A stretch of 64,000 nucleotides of DNA, from assembly GCA_938035525.1 (NCBI GenBank), contig CALHOI010000005.1, forward strand, positions 1-64,000. The letters are read 5' to 3'. Shown here piece by piece: positions 42,662 through 50,762 of the stretch; position 1 is the first letter of the stretch, and each line of letters begins with the position of its first letter. The notes below the pieces were generated by a model, which worked only from the letters and a program-made list of their open reading frames with translations, was not told the origin of the DNA and did no database searches. The DNA is from an uncultured Granulosicoccaceae bacterium (lineage in GTDB: Bacteria; Pseudomonadota; Gammaproteobacteria; Granulosicoccales; Granulosicoccaceae). Position numbers and translations under genes: made by a program.

Positions 42662-44059
42662 ATGAATACCTTCATCTCACCTTCTATAGGATGCTCAATC
42701 GTGCTGCTGATCAGCGCGCTGTTTGTTTCTGGTTGTTCCAGTTCAAGTGATTCTGGTTCGGATGAATCACAATTGACAACCGGGCCAAGTGACGGCAATG
42801 GAGAGAGTGCAACAGGAACTGATGCCACCAGTGACAATGCGAATGAATCAGAAGGCGTGACTGTGAGTGACACAACTAGTGGTTCGCAAACCGAGCCTAC
42901 CGACGATTCAGACTTATCTACATCCGATAGTGGTGACGAATCCATTGCTGATCAAGAACTGCCCGACAACACCAACCCGGTTGTTACCGACCCTCTGACT
43001 CAAAATAGGGTGCTCGTTAGTTTTGATATAACCGTGCCCGCATACTCGTCCAACGAGCTTCGGCTTGAGGTTGTTTGGGGTGAATTAAATCTTGTTGCAG
43101 ATTGGATTGGTGATGAGTTTTGGAATGTGTCCAGTGAACTGCCAACAGAAACCGAAGAGCTACTTACCATTACTTACTTTGATAACTTCGGCGCTATAGA
43201 GCTTGCCCGATTCAGTCAGCAGTTTAAAACGGGTTCGAATCCAACCGAAGCATTACAAGTATCAGCAGATCAGTTTAATACTGATCAATTTGATGACGAT
43301 GGTGACGGCGTTAGTAACATGGATGAGCTGATTGCCGGAACAGACCCACTAGTGGACGAAAGCGCCTCTCTTGAGGTCAGGGACCCTTCAAGCCCTATGG
43401 TCCTGCAATACGTGAACCTCATTAGTGCACCTTCAGCTTATTTTGAAAGCAGCATTCCCGATGAACGCCCCTACTTCGAGGACTGGGAAGAAGTCGATCC
43501 GCCGCCAGAATTCTGGAACGGGGGTCCGTGGAACCAACGTCGCCAATCGACTATCGATATCGATGCTGCAGGCAATGGCACATTTAACTACTTCTCTCGA
43601 AAGCAGTATGTTTTTGGGAATTCTGACAGTTTAACTCGAGAGGGTACTCGAACCCGCACCGACGGTTCTATCCGTTGGACGGGCTCGTACCAGCTTTTCA
43701 ACAGTGACGCGGGTTGCTATCTCGATTCCGTCCATTTTGACTCGCAAACCACTCGGACGGCAGAAGGCTTGGTAACGCAAAACGGCGAACAAAGTCATTC
43801 TGTGCTTTGTGGTCGCAATGAAGGGGCAGTCATCACTTACTCCCTCACAGGTATAGAGATAGATGAATCTGACAACTGCGAAGCAACGTCAGGGACACTG
43901 TCTGTGCGTCCTGTGTTCTCTTCGACCCGGATCTATACAAAAGCGCCAGGGGACACACACTGGTATGTATATACCGAAGACAGGGATGGCCAGTTTATTG
44001 AGGAATACCTGCTGCCTTCAATAGGCGTGGAGTTTTATTGTCAACACAAGGATTTATGA
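42662..44059 (+). CDS. Hypothetical lipoprotein with calcium-loop motif
   Basis: A 465-residue predicted lipoprotein (lipobox VSGC, Cys25). A low-complexity Ser/Thr/Asp/Glu linker of about 90 residues follows, then a domain around FDITVPAYSSNELRLEVVWGELNL. A thrombospondin-3-like calcium loop, FDDDGDGVSNMDELIAGTDP, is near the middle, followed by a beta-rich C-terminal region with several cysteines (CYLD, VLCG, NCEA, FYCQ). I recognise no family for the C-terminal part. ATG 42662 is chosen over GTG 42632 because it gives the clean signal peptide. It is probably an exposed surface or outer-membrane protein. Confidence 0.72.
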   Translation: MNTFISPSIGCSIVLLISALFVSGCSSSSDSGSDESQLTTGPSDGNGESATGTDATSDNANESEGVTVSDTTSGSQTEPTDDSDLSTSDSGDESIADQELPDNTNPVVTDPLTQNRVLVSFDITVPAYSSNELRLEVVWGELNLVADWIGDEFWNVSSELPTETEELLTITYFDNFGAIELARFSQQFKTGSNPTEALQVSADQFNTDQFDDDGDGVSNMDELIAGTDPLVDESASLEVRDPSSPMVLQYVNLISAPSAYFESSIPDERPYFEDWEEVDPPPEFWNGGPWNQRRQSTIDIDAAGNGTFNYFSRKQYVFGNSDSLTREGTRTRTDGSIRWTGSYQLFNSDAGCYLDSVHFDSQTTRTAEGLVTQNGEQSHSVLCGRNEGAVITYSLTGIEIDESDNCEATSGTLSVRPVFSSTRIYTKAPGDTHWYVYTEDRDGQFIEEYLLPSIGVEFYCQHKDL

Positions 44060-44069
44060 ACAGGTAAAA

Positions 44070-44093
44070 ACTGCCCCAGTATCACGGGGCAGT
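44070..44093 (-). terminator. Intrinsic terminator of the peptide-type binding-protein gene
   Basis: ACTGCCCC (44070-44077) and GGGGCAGT (44086-44093) form a perfect 8-bp stem with an 8-base loop. On the minus strand it is followed by TTTTT, so it ends the gene at 44136. It can also act on the lipoprotein gene from the other side. Confidence 0.82.
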
Positions 44094-44135
44094 GTTGTAA
44101 TCACCTAGCCAAACAAGGTCGGTACTTTATTGAAC

Positions 44136-45716
44136 CTAGTTAACCGTCACCCAGCGCAATATAAAGAAGTTATCAGTTCGTTGTGTCAGGCTGATGTTGT
44201 CTTTAGATGCCCAGATTAACGGCTGTACGTACATGGGTATGTATGCCACTTCCTCTTGCATAATGGCCGTGGTTTCATCAATCATGGCCTGACGTTTTGT
44301 GTCGTCAAGTTCTGTTTGAATCATTGGTAGTAGCTCATCAACGCGGGCATTTGAGTAGTCGCCAAAATTCCAACTGCCGAGTTTCTTTTCTGTGTTTGGT
44401 GTAGTCACCAAAAAACGGATGGGGTGTTCAGCGTCGAACGTGCCCGGTGACCAGCCCAGTAAGTACATGTCGAATTTGTCTTCGCGTAGCTCCGGCCAGT
44501 AGTTTCTAACGGGCATCGAGGTGAGCTTCGCGTTTAATCCAACCTTGGCGAACATTGATGCTGCGGCTTTACAAATGGCTTCATCATTAATGTATCGATC
44601 GTTCGGGCATTGCAAACCAAAGCTGAAACCATCTGGGTAGCCGGCATCAGCCAATAGCTGTTTGGCGGCATCCGGGTCATAGTCCAGACGTTTGTCATTA
44701 GCCGTTGAAAAGCCTTTCATGGCATCAGATACTAATTGAGAAGCAGGTTGCGCATTACCTCGCATGATTTTATCTATCAGTGCATCAACATTAACTGCCT
44801 GATAAGCAGCTTGGCGTACGCGCACATCCTGGAATGGGTTTTTGCCGCTCACATCGTCTGAGAACATTAGCTCGCCGGCCTGGTGTGCAAAGCCGAACAT
44901 TAATACACGTGCTTCGACGCCTTCGTGCACGGTAAAACCGGCACGCTCTTTCATGCGAGGAACGTCCTGCAACGGAATGGGCGAGATGAAATCTATTTCA
45001 CCAGACAACAGTGCTGCCATGCCAGTGGCGCTTTGACCAATAGGTGTAAACACCGCTTCTGTTATGTTGCTTTCCATTTCGTCCCACCAGCCATCAAAGG
45101 GCTTTAAGGTGGTTTTAACACCTGGGTCGCGAGACGCGATCATAAAAGCGCCGGTGCCATTTGCGTTGCGAGTGGCGTGGTTTTCCGCTTCTTTGGATGG
45201 CCGAGTTGCTTCGTTTGCGGTTGTCCATTCACGATCCATAATCATGAAGTTAGCGATGGAATCGGGAAACAAGGGATTAGGCTTGCTGGTTAAAAAATCA
45301 ATGGTTAAGTCATCCACCACCTCAACACCTGATACCGGTGCAAACCAAGAGCGCACATCTGATTCCTCTGACGATGCGCGTTCGTAGGAAAACAGTACGT
45401 CGTCGGCTGTGAGTGCTGAACCATCATGAAACGTAACGCCTTCGCGTAACTTAAAGCGCCAACCGTCAGCACCTAACTGCTCCCAGCTTTCGGCCAGGGA
45501 CGGTTCTATTTTCATTTCCTTGTTACGGCGTACAAGACCTTCATACACATTATTCAAAAAGCCGAGCACAGGAGCCGAATTGGTCGCATGCGGGTCCATG
45601 GTTTGAGGGTCTGTTGTGCCTGCCCATTTGAAAGTCTCGGCCTGAGCCGGAGCCGCAATCAGCGACAAAGCGGTAGTGGCATAGACCAGTGTTCTGGTGA
45701 GGGTACGTCGGGCCAT
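44136..45716 (-). CDS. ABC transporter binding protein, peptide/nickel (SBP family 5) type
   Basis: A 526-residue periplasmic binding protein for Dpp/Opp-type importers. The signal peptide ends near APAQA, and the mature protein starts ETFKWAGTTDPQTMDPHATN. Family 5 segments follow: LNNVYEGLVRRNKEMKIEPS, LAESWEQLGADGWRFKLREG and VTFHDGSALTADDVLFSYER. ATG 45716 is preferred to GTG 45728 because GGAG then lies 7 bases upstream. No permease adjoins it, but the Dpp-type permease/ATPase operon at 37.1-40.7 kb lacks a binding protein, so this may be its partner. Confidence 0.9.
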   Translation of the reverse strand: MARRTLTRTLVYATTALSLIAAPAQAETFKWAGTTDPQTMDPHATNSAPVLGFLNNVYEGLVRRNKEMKIEPSLAESWEQLGADGWRFKLREGVTFHDGSALTADDVLFSYERASSEESDVRSWFAPVSGVEVVDDLTIDFLTSKPNPLFPDSIANFMIMDREWTTANEATRPSKEAENHATRNANGTGAFMIASRDPGVKTTLKPFDGWWDEMESNITEAVFTPIGQSATGMAALLSGEIDFISPIPLQDVPRMKERAGFTVHEGVEARVLMFGFAHQAGELMFSDDVSGKNPFQDVRVRQAAYQAVNVDALIDKIMRGNAQPASQLVSDAMKGFSTANDKRLDYDPDAAKQLLADAGYPDGFSFGLQCPNDRYINDEAICKAAASMFAKVGLNAKLTSMPVRNYWPELREDKFDMYLLGWSPGTFDAEHPIRFLVTTPNTEKKLGSWNFGDYSNARVDELLPMIQTELDDTKRQAMIDETTAIMQEEVAYIPMYVQPLIWASKDNISLTQRTDNFFILRWVTVN

Positions 45717-46325
45717 TCCTGTCTCCACGGTGGTTTGATAAGTTTCTTAGCGTCAGTGCAGTGTACCGATGACCGTGAAATATTGCATCTTGCGCTGCGA
45801 AGCGTTTTCTATGTATCAGGTAGCAGTGCTGAATACGACAACATGTAGGTGTGTGTAATTTGTAAACAAGCTTTAAGGGCTGCCGTTGCCCAGTTGCGTG
45901 GCTAGTAACCTGCATTACACCGTGATGTATGTCTCGGTAATACGGATTTAGAGTCGCTGTTCAGTGCGGTGGTGCTTGGCACTTCCGCCGCTTTTGCGCA
46001 ATCTCAATGCTACCCGTTGCCGACCGCCTCATTTGAGCAATTCGATGTTCGTAAACCGCTCAATTGGTCGGTCGGTTCCTGGGGTGGTTCGCAAGCCGTG
46101 TTAATCCGTAGTCATACTTGAAAGTGCGCTCAGTCGCGTCTAAATGTGCAAAATATTGCATTAAACAATGTGACCGTGACGTAGCCTTACACTTCTGTGT
46201 GCCTCAAATGCACTACACTTTCAGCACGGAAAAACTGAGCCCGTAGCGGTTTCGCCAGTCCCGGTTTTATCCCCGCAGGGTTATGTCGCTGCAGGGGTTT
46301 TGATTAACCTTATGAGGTAGTCCCA
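45717..46325. other. Long intergenic region with a possible gene remnant
   Basis: No intact gene is supported in these 609 bases. A possible decayed reading frame is listed separately (45909-46121). The last part holds a GAGGTAG ribosome site for the lipoprotein gene at 46326 and a G/C-rich stretch (GTCGCTGCAGGGG). Confidence 0.55.
45909..46121 (+). pseudogene. Possible remnant of a secreted-protein gene
   Basis: The frame is open for 70 codons between stops but has no usable ATG. Its middle reads AVVLGTSAAFAQSQCYPLP, which looks like the end of a signal peptide with an AFA cleavage site and a mature N terminus. It continues FEQFDVRKPLNWSVGSWGGS and then stops. I infer a truncated or decayed gene, but a chance frame is possible. 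Confidence 0.3.
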
Positions 46326-47174
46326 ATGAAATGTAATGTAAACCGCGCTGTAAAAAGCGCACCCAGGCTTTTAACTGTAGTGGCGTTATCGGCGCTTTTG
46401 GTTGCGTGTGGTGGCGGTACATCAGGTGATGCTGCCGACAGCGGCGAAACCGATGGCTTTGATACTGACGGCTTCGATACTGATGGTTTTGACACAGATG
46501 GGTTTGATACTGATGGCAGTGATGACCTCGGTTTAACCGGTGGTGATACAGCCGGCGATTTTGATGAAAACCCATTGGTATCCGAATTCGATTTAGACGG
46601 TGACGGCATACCAAACGAAAACGAAGGATTGCCTTGTCAAGGTCTTGGAGGCAGTGACCCCGGCTCAACTAATGGTGATTGGGGCGATAACTGCTTTTTG
46701 CGTGCTGACATTCTGCCGGGCGTAGAAGGTGTGCAAAGAGGTCCTTTCTACAACACCACTTATGTTGAAGGTGTGCAGCGAGTTCTGTATTGCCGCGGTT
46801 TTGGTGGTGTCGGTGATGAAATCGGTGACTTCGCTGATGGCTTCTTTGGACCAAGAACTAATGATGCCTTGCGCGAATTTCAAACGGCTGAGGGTTTGGT
46901 CTCTGACGGTATCGTTGGCCCGGGTACTTGGGGAAGAATGCAATTGCTGGTTGAGGATGTAGCCAATGTGGTTCTCGATGATACTGATAACGCCTACAAT
47001 GCTTATGGTATTACCGCCTCAGTAGATGGCAACTTTGATTGCTCGCAAATGACCAACTTTTTTGGTCGTTTCAACACTGACCCCGATTCACAAGATATTT
47101 TTGAAGGTTGGGAGATGTCAGTCGTTGCTGGTGAAAGTGCAAAAGGTTCATTCTCGACTGCGGCACCTCAGTAG
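46326..47174 (+). CDS. Lipoprotein with peptidoglycan-binding domain and acidic repeats
   Basis: A 282-residue predicted lipoprotein (lipobox LLVAC, Cys28). Residues 42-66 are five copies of a T-D-G-x-D type pentapeptide (TDGFD four times, then TDGSD). A calcium-loop-like [13 protein letters not shown] follows. Residues about 140-205 match the PG_binding_1 fold: [15 protein letters not shown], then [34 protein letters not shown]. It would anchor in a membrane and bind peptidoglycan. The ATG follows GAGGTAG. The HEAT-repeat gene starts 37 bases downstream, so the two may form an operon. Confidence 0.82.
   Translation: MKCNVNRAVKSAPRLLTVVALSALLVACGGGTSGDAADSGETDGFDTDGFDTDGFDTDGFDTDGSDDLGLTGGDTAGDFDENPLVSEFDLDGDGIPNENEGLPCQGLGGSDPGSTNGDWGDNCFLRADILPGVEGVQRGPFYNTTYVEGVQRVLYCRGFGGVGDEIGDFADGFFGPRTNDALREFQTAEGLVSDGIVGPGTWGRMQLLVEDVANVVLDDTDNAYNAYGITASVDGNFDCSQMTNFFGRFNTDPDSQDIFEGWEMSVVAGESAKGSFSTAAPQ
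46449..46523 (+). repeat. Five 15-bp coding repeats in the lipoprotein gene
   Basis: Each unit encodes TDGFD (last one TDGSD). Units differ at third codon positions while the protein repeat is kept, which points to selection on the peptide rather than very recent slippage. Confidence 0.88.
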
Positions 47175-47211
47175 CTCGTTACGATCGCATGTTTAGCTTA
47201 TACTGCTGTTC

Positions 47212-48246
47212 ATGCGATCAATAACTTCTGTAATAACGATCGCGGCCCTCGGCTTACTGCTGGCGGCCGCGATTTTCGTTTTATATCCTATATTCACTGA
47301 CACCTCATCTGTTAGTAGTGAAGCTGCCGATGCGGGCAAACAACTTGCCCAGGACGGTACCAACTCTCAAACACCACAAAAGCAAAGTAATCCGCTAAGT
47401 GCGGCAGAAAAGCTTGACTTGGCAAGAAAAGCCCAGTCAAACACAACCTCTCTTGACCCTGACGAGCTGGTTTCAAAGCTGGCACCCCAAGAGCCATTAC
47501 CGGAGTACGAACCGCTGTCTGCTTATGATGTCGCTCGGGAAAACTTAAGCGATGAAGAGTACAGTTCGCTGGTTGAACGATTGCGTAATGACCCTGTGTT
47601 AATGGATGGATTACTCAACGAGCTACGTTCAGAAACCGATGCAGACAGAGTCAAGCGTCTGGTGTCAATTCTGGGTTCAACCGGTAGCTCAGCTGTGTTG
47701 CCAGTGGCTGAGGAATTAGTGTATTCATCTGATGACGGCACGCGTAAGTCTGGTCTGGATTTGCTGAGTCGTGTTGCACCGCTTAATGCTGAGGCTTATG
47801 ACGTTGCCAATAACATATTGGGCAGTGAGGCCGACCCGTCAATACTGGTTTCTACCATGAACGTGCTAGCAGTACCTGAGTCTGTTACACCCGAAACCAG
47901 ACAAAGCGCCGTTGCCCAGATTATTCCGCTGGCCGAGCACGATGAACCAGCAGTAAGGCGTCAAAGCGTATCGATTTTAGTTCGATTAACCAATGATGAT
48001 TCCCTGTCACCGGTGCTGTATGGCGCACTTTCCGATGAAGACCCTTCTGTTAGGCAGGCTGCTGTGTATGCCTATGCGCAATACCCCTTTCAATCACCAG
48101 AAGCTGTCGAGCGCTTGTTTGAAATCGCTGAAGACACCAACGAGCCAAAAGGCAATCGTCGCGCAGCAATAACCACGTTAAATTCGATGCAACCAGACGA
48201 ACAAGTCAAAAATCGAATTGCCGCTGCCCAAAAAACCATTCGTTAA
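47212..48246 (+). CDS. Membrane-anchored HEAT-repeat protein
   Basis: A 344-residue protein with an N-terminal transmembrane segment (residues 5-29) and a polar linker. The C-terminal two thirds is built of helical HEAT-like repeats (VKRLVSILGSTGSSAVLPVAEEL, AVRRQSVSILVRLTNDD, SVRQAAVYAYAQYPF). HEAT repeats bind other proteins, and the partner is unknown. It sits between a peptidoglycan-binding lipoprotein and a serine hydrolase on the same strand with short gaps (37 and 18 bases), suggesting an envelope-related operon. Confidence 0.8.
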   Translation: MRSITSVITIAALGLLLAAAIFVLYPIFTDTSSVSSEAADAGKQLAQDGTNSQTPQKQSNPLSAAEKLDLARKAQSNTTSLDPDELVSKLAPQEPLPEYEPLSAYDVARENLSDEEYSSLVERLRNDPVLMDGLLNELRSETDADRVKRLVSILGSTGSSAVLPVAEELVYSSDDGTRKSGLDLLSRVAPLNAEAYDVANNILGSEADPSILVSTMNVLAVPESVTPETRQSAVAQIIPLAEHDEPAVRRQSVSILVRLTNDDSLSPVLYGALSDEDPSVRQAAVYAYAQYPFQSPEAVERLFEIAEDTNEPKGNRRAAITTLNSMQPDEQVKNRIAAAQKTIR

Positions 48247-48264
48247 ATCTCCTGGCTTTCGCAC

Positions 48265-49458
48265 ATGACCCCGCTGGTTTATAACGCCGACATCGATGAC
48301 AAACTTGAAGCGCAGGCGCAAGCGCTTGTGGCTGCAAAGCAGTTTCACAGTGTGCAATGGCACATGACTCAACACAATGAAGTTAAAAGCGCGGGCGCTA
48401 TAGGGCTTGAGTCATCGCATGCCGCGCACCAACCTCTGTATCGACTTTATTCAATGACCAAGCCAGTAGTGTCTTTTGTGGCAATGCAGTTATTGGATGA
48501 AGGCAAGTTAAAACTTGAAGACAAGGTAAGCCAATACCTCCCTGATTTTGCACACCTACAAGTGTTAGGTGAAAACAATAAACCGGTGGCAATGCAAAAG
48601 CAGATAACCATAGAGCATCTGCTCACCCACACGGCCGGATTATCGTACGATTTTTTACCTGAATGTTCTGTTGCGCCGCAATATCGCAAGCTACAAATAA
48701 GTGCACGTGCCGATCGTCCCTTGAGTGAGGTTGTGGCCCTGCTTGGCACAATGCCATTGGCGTATCAACCGGGACAACAATGGCGCTACAGTGTAGCAAC
48801 CGATGTGCTGGCGCATGTGCTCGAAGTGATTACCCAACAAGACTTGCCAGGCCTATTAAAAGCCCGCGTGTTTGATGTGCTAAATATGCAGGACACGGCA
48901 TTCAGCGTGCCAGATTCCAAACTGAATCGCCTGTTGCCAATGTATGGTGCAAGGGATTTAGGTGACGTTATCGTTGAGTCTGACCAACCCAATACACTGA
49001 ACTTGTTAAATGTCGACGCCAGTTATCCAACTCAGGCAAGTCAAGGATTTTATCGTGGCGGTCATGGCTTATATTCAACCATGCAAGACTACATACAGTT
49101 CATGGGCGCGCTGAAAACAGGTGCAACATCAATTGGCCAGCAATTGCTAAGCGAACAAACGCTTAACCTCATGTGGAGCAATCGAATAAGCAGTTCGCTG
49201 ATGCCGCTAAAGCTTGGGTTTAATGTGTTGGGTGGTTACGGCTGGAGCCTGATGGGCCGATTAATGATTGACCCTGCCCAATGCGAATTTAAAACGGCCA
49301 TGGGCGAAGGCGGTTGGTCGGGTGCGGCAACAACTTATTTCTGGATAGACAAAGCCAACGACATATCGGGCATTGTTATGACACAGTACTTGGGATCCAC
49401 CGTGTATCTGGGACCCCTAATGCATCATGCGGCCTATAGTAACTTTAAGCAAAGTTAA
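48265..49458 (+). CDS. Class C beta-lactamase-like serine hydrolase
   Basis: A 397-residue protein of the beta-lactamase/esterase (EstB) family. The nucleophile motif SMTK is at residues 63-66 (LYSMTKPVVSF), the second motif is YSV near 174 (WRYSVATDVLAHV), and the third is replaced by GEGGWSGAATTYFW, as in esterases. IEHLLTHTAGL is the typical segment between them. No signal peptide is visible, which favours an intracellular esterase over a secreted beta-lactamase. It ends directly against hemH (stops adjacent). Confidence 0.87.
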   Translation: MTPLVYNADIDDKLEAQAQALVAAKQFHSVQWHMTQHNEVKSAGAIGLESSHAAHQPLYRLYSMTKPVVSFVAMQLLDEGKLKLEDKVSQYLPDFAHLQVLGENNKPVAMQKQITIEHLLTHTAGLSYDFLPECSVAPQYRKLQISARADRPLSEVVALLGTMPLAYQPGQQWRYSVATDVLAHVLEVITQQDLPGLLKARVFDVLNMQDTAFSVPDSKLNRLLPMYGARDLGDVIVESDQPNTLNLLNVDASYPTQASQGFYRGGHGLYSTMQDYIQFMGALKTGATSIGQQLLSEQTLNLMWSNRISSSLMPLKLGFNVLGGYGWSLMGRLMIDPAQCEFKTAMGEGGWSGAATTYFWIDKANDISGIVMTQYLGSTVYLGPLMHHAAYSNFKQS

Positions 49459-50574
49459 CTAGGCGCTGGCCTCCAACAGCTTTTTTGCTTGTCTGGCAGA
49501 TGTTTCAAAGTGTTCGCGTTCACTTTTTTTATCTCTGCCTGCATCCATTTCTGGCCAGCCCTGGCAATGCCGTTCTACAAGGTTAGTTAACATCTCCATG
49601 TGATCGTGTCGCGCGTTCAAGCACGGAATATAAACAAAGCGCTCACCACCGTTCTCGATAAAGTACTCTTTGTTTTCACCTTCTATTTCTTCCAGGGTTT
49701 CGAGGCAGTCAGCAGAAAACGCCGGGCTGATAACATCGATTGATGTGATGCCTTCAGAAGCCAGGGTTTTCATGGTTTCATCACAATAGGGGCGTAACCA
49801 TTCTTCTTTACCAACTCTTGATTGAAAAACAACACGAAAATCTTTTTCGGATAAGCCGAGTTCATCGGCCAGTAAGCGTGTGGTTTTATGGCACAGGCAA
49901 TGGTACGGGTCGCCGTTAAGCAAATACCGTTTGGGTATGCCATGGTATGAGGTCACCAGTAAGTTCCCTTTGCCGTGTTCATCCCAGCTTTCACGCACGC
50001 TGTTTGCCAATGCTTTTATGTAGTCTGGTTCATCGCAGTACTGGTTAATAAACCGGGTTTCTGGAATCCAGCGTGTTGTTTGTAATCTGTCGGTAACGGC
50101 ATCAAACACGGAGGCCACGGTGGTGCCGGAATATTGTGGGTACATGGGTAAAACCAGCATGCGCCGAACGTTGTGTGATTCGAGCTTGGTTATGGCATCG
50201 TCTATTGAAGGCGAGCCGTAGCGCATACCCAATGACACAATAACGTCCTCGCCAAAGCGCGCTTGCAAATTGTTTTGCAGCGCATCGGCTTGCGCCAACG
50301 AAAACTTCATGAGCGGTGAGCCGGTTTGCTCGTCCCAAACTTCCCGGTAGGCTTCTGCGCTTTTCGCCGGCCTTACTCTTAATATAACCCCATGCAATAT
50401 GGCCATCCACAGCAGGCGCGGTAATTCGATAATGCGCGGATCGCTAAGAAATTGGCGCAGGTAGCGACGAACAGAGGGCGTATCCGGGGCGTCTGGTGTG
50501 CCCAGATTAACCACCAAAACCCCCAGTTTTTCACCGGTTCCATGCTGATATTCAGGTCTTCCCAGGTATTTCAT
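49459..50574 (-). CDS. hemH: Ferrochelatase HemH
   Basis: A 371-residue enzyme that inserts Fe(II) into protoporphyrin IX, the last haem biosynthesis step. Family sequences are LGVLVVNLGTPDAPDTPSVRRYLRQFLSDPRI near the N terminus, the catalytic histidine in LLVTSYHGIPKRYL, and the acidic SPAFSADCLETLEEIEGENKEYF with the conserved glutamate. The C-terminal 35 residues are a polar extension. It is divergent from the transhydrogenase operon across 188 bases and convergent with the serine hydrolase without any gap. Confidence 0.95.
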   Translation of the reverse strand: MKYLGRPEYQHGTGEKLGVLVVNLGTPDAPDTPSVRRYLRQFLSDPRIIELPRLLWMAILHGVILRVRPAKSAEAYREVWDEQTGSPLMKFSLAQADALQNNLQARFGEDVIVSLGMRYGSPSIDDAITKLESHNVRRMLVLPMYPQYSGTTVASVFDAVTDRLQTTRWIPETRFINQYCDEPDYIKALANSVRESWDEHGKGNLLVTSYHGIPKRYLLNGDPYHCLCHKTTRLLADELGLSEKDFRVVFQSRVGKEEWLRPYCDETMKTLASEGITSIDVISPAFSADCLETLEEIEGENKEYFIENGGERFVYIPCLNARHDHMEMLTNLVERHCQGWPEMDAGRDKKSEREHFETSARQAKKLLEASA

Positions 50575-50762
50575 AGCAATTTTTCTTGTGAGTTCTGCCG
50601 TCTTTTACGAACGTTGCGCTGATCTGGAACACGAGAAACAGGTAAACTGTGCCCAGAATTTCATAAAGCAATCCTTTCCATCTTCGTAGTATAAATCAAC
50701 CATTGGCAGTACATTGATCGTTGCAGCAGTTAGATCATTGAACCGTTAGAGGATACTTTTGC

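Noticed and set aside
48265-49458. A secreted antibiotic-resistance beta-lactamase
   Set aside because: There is no signal peptide and the third motif is of the esterase type, so a resistance role is not supported.
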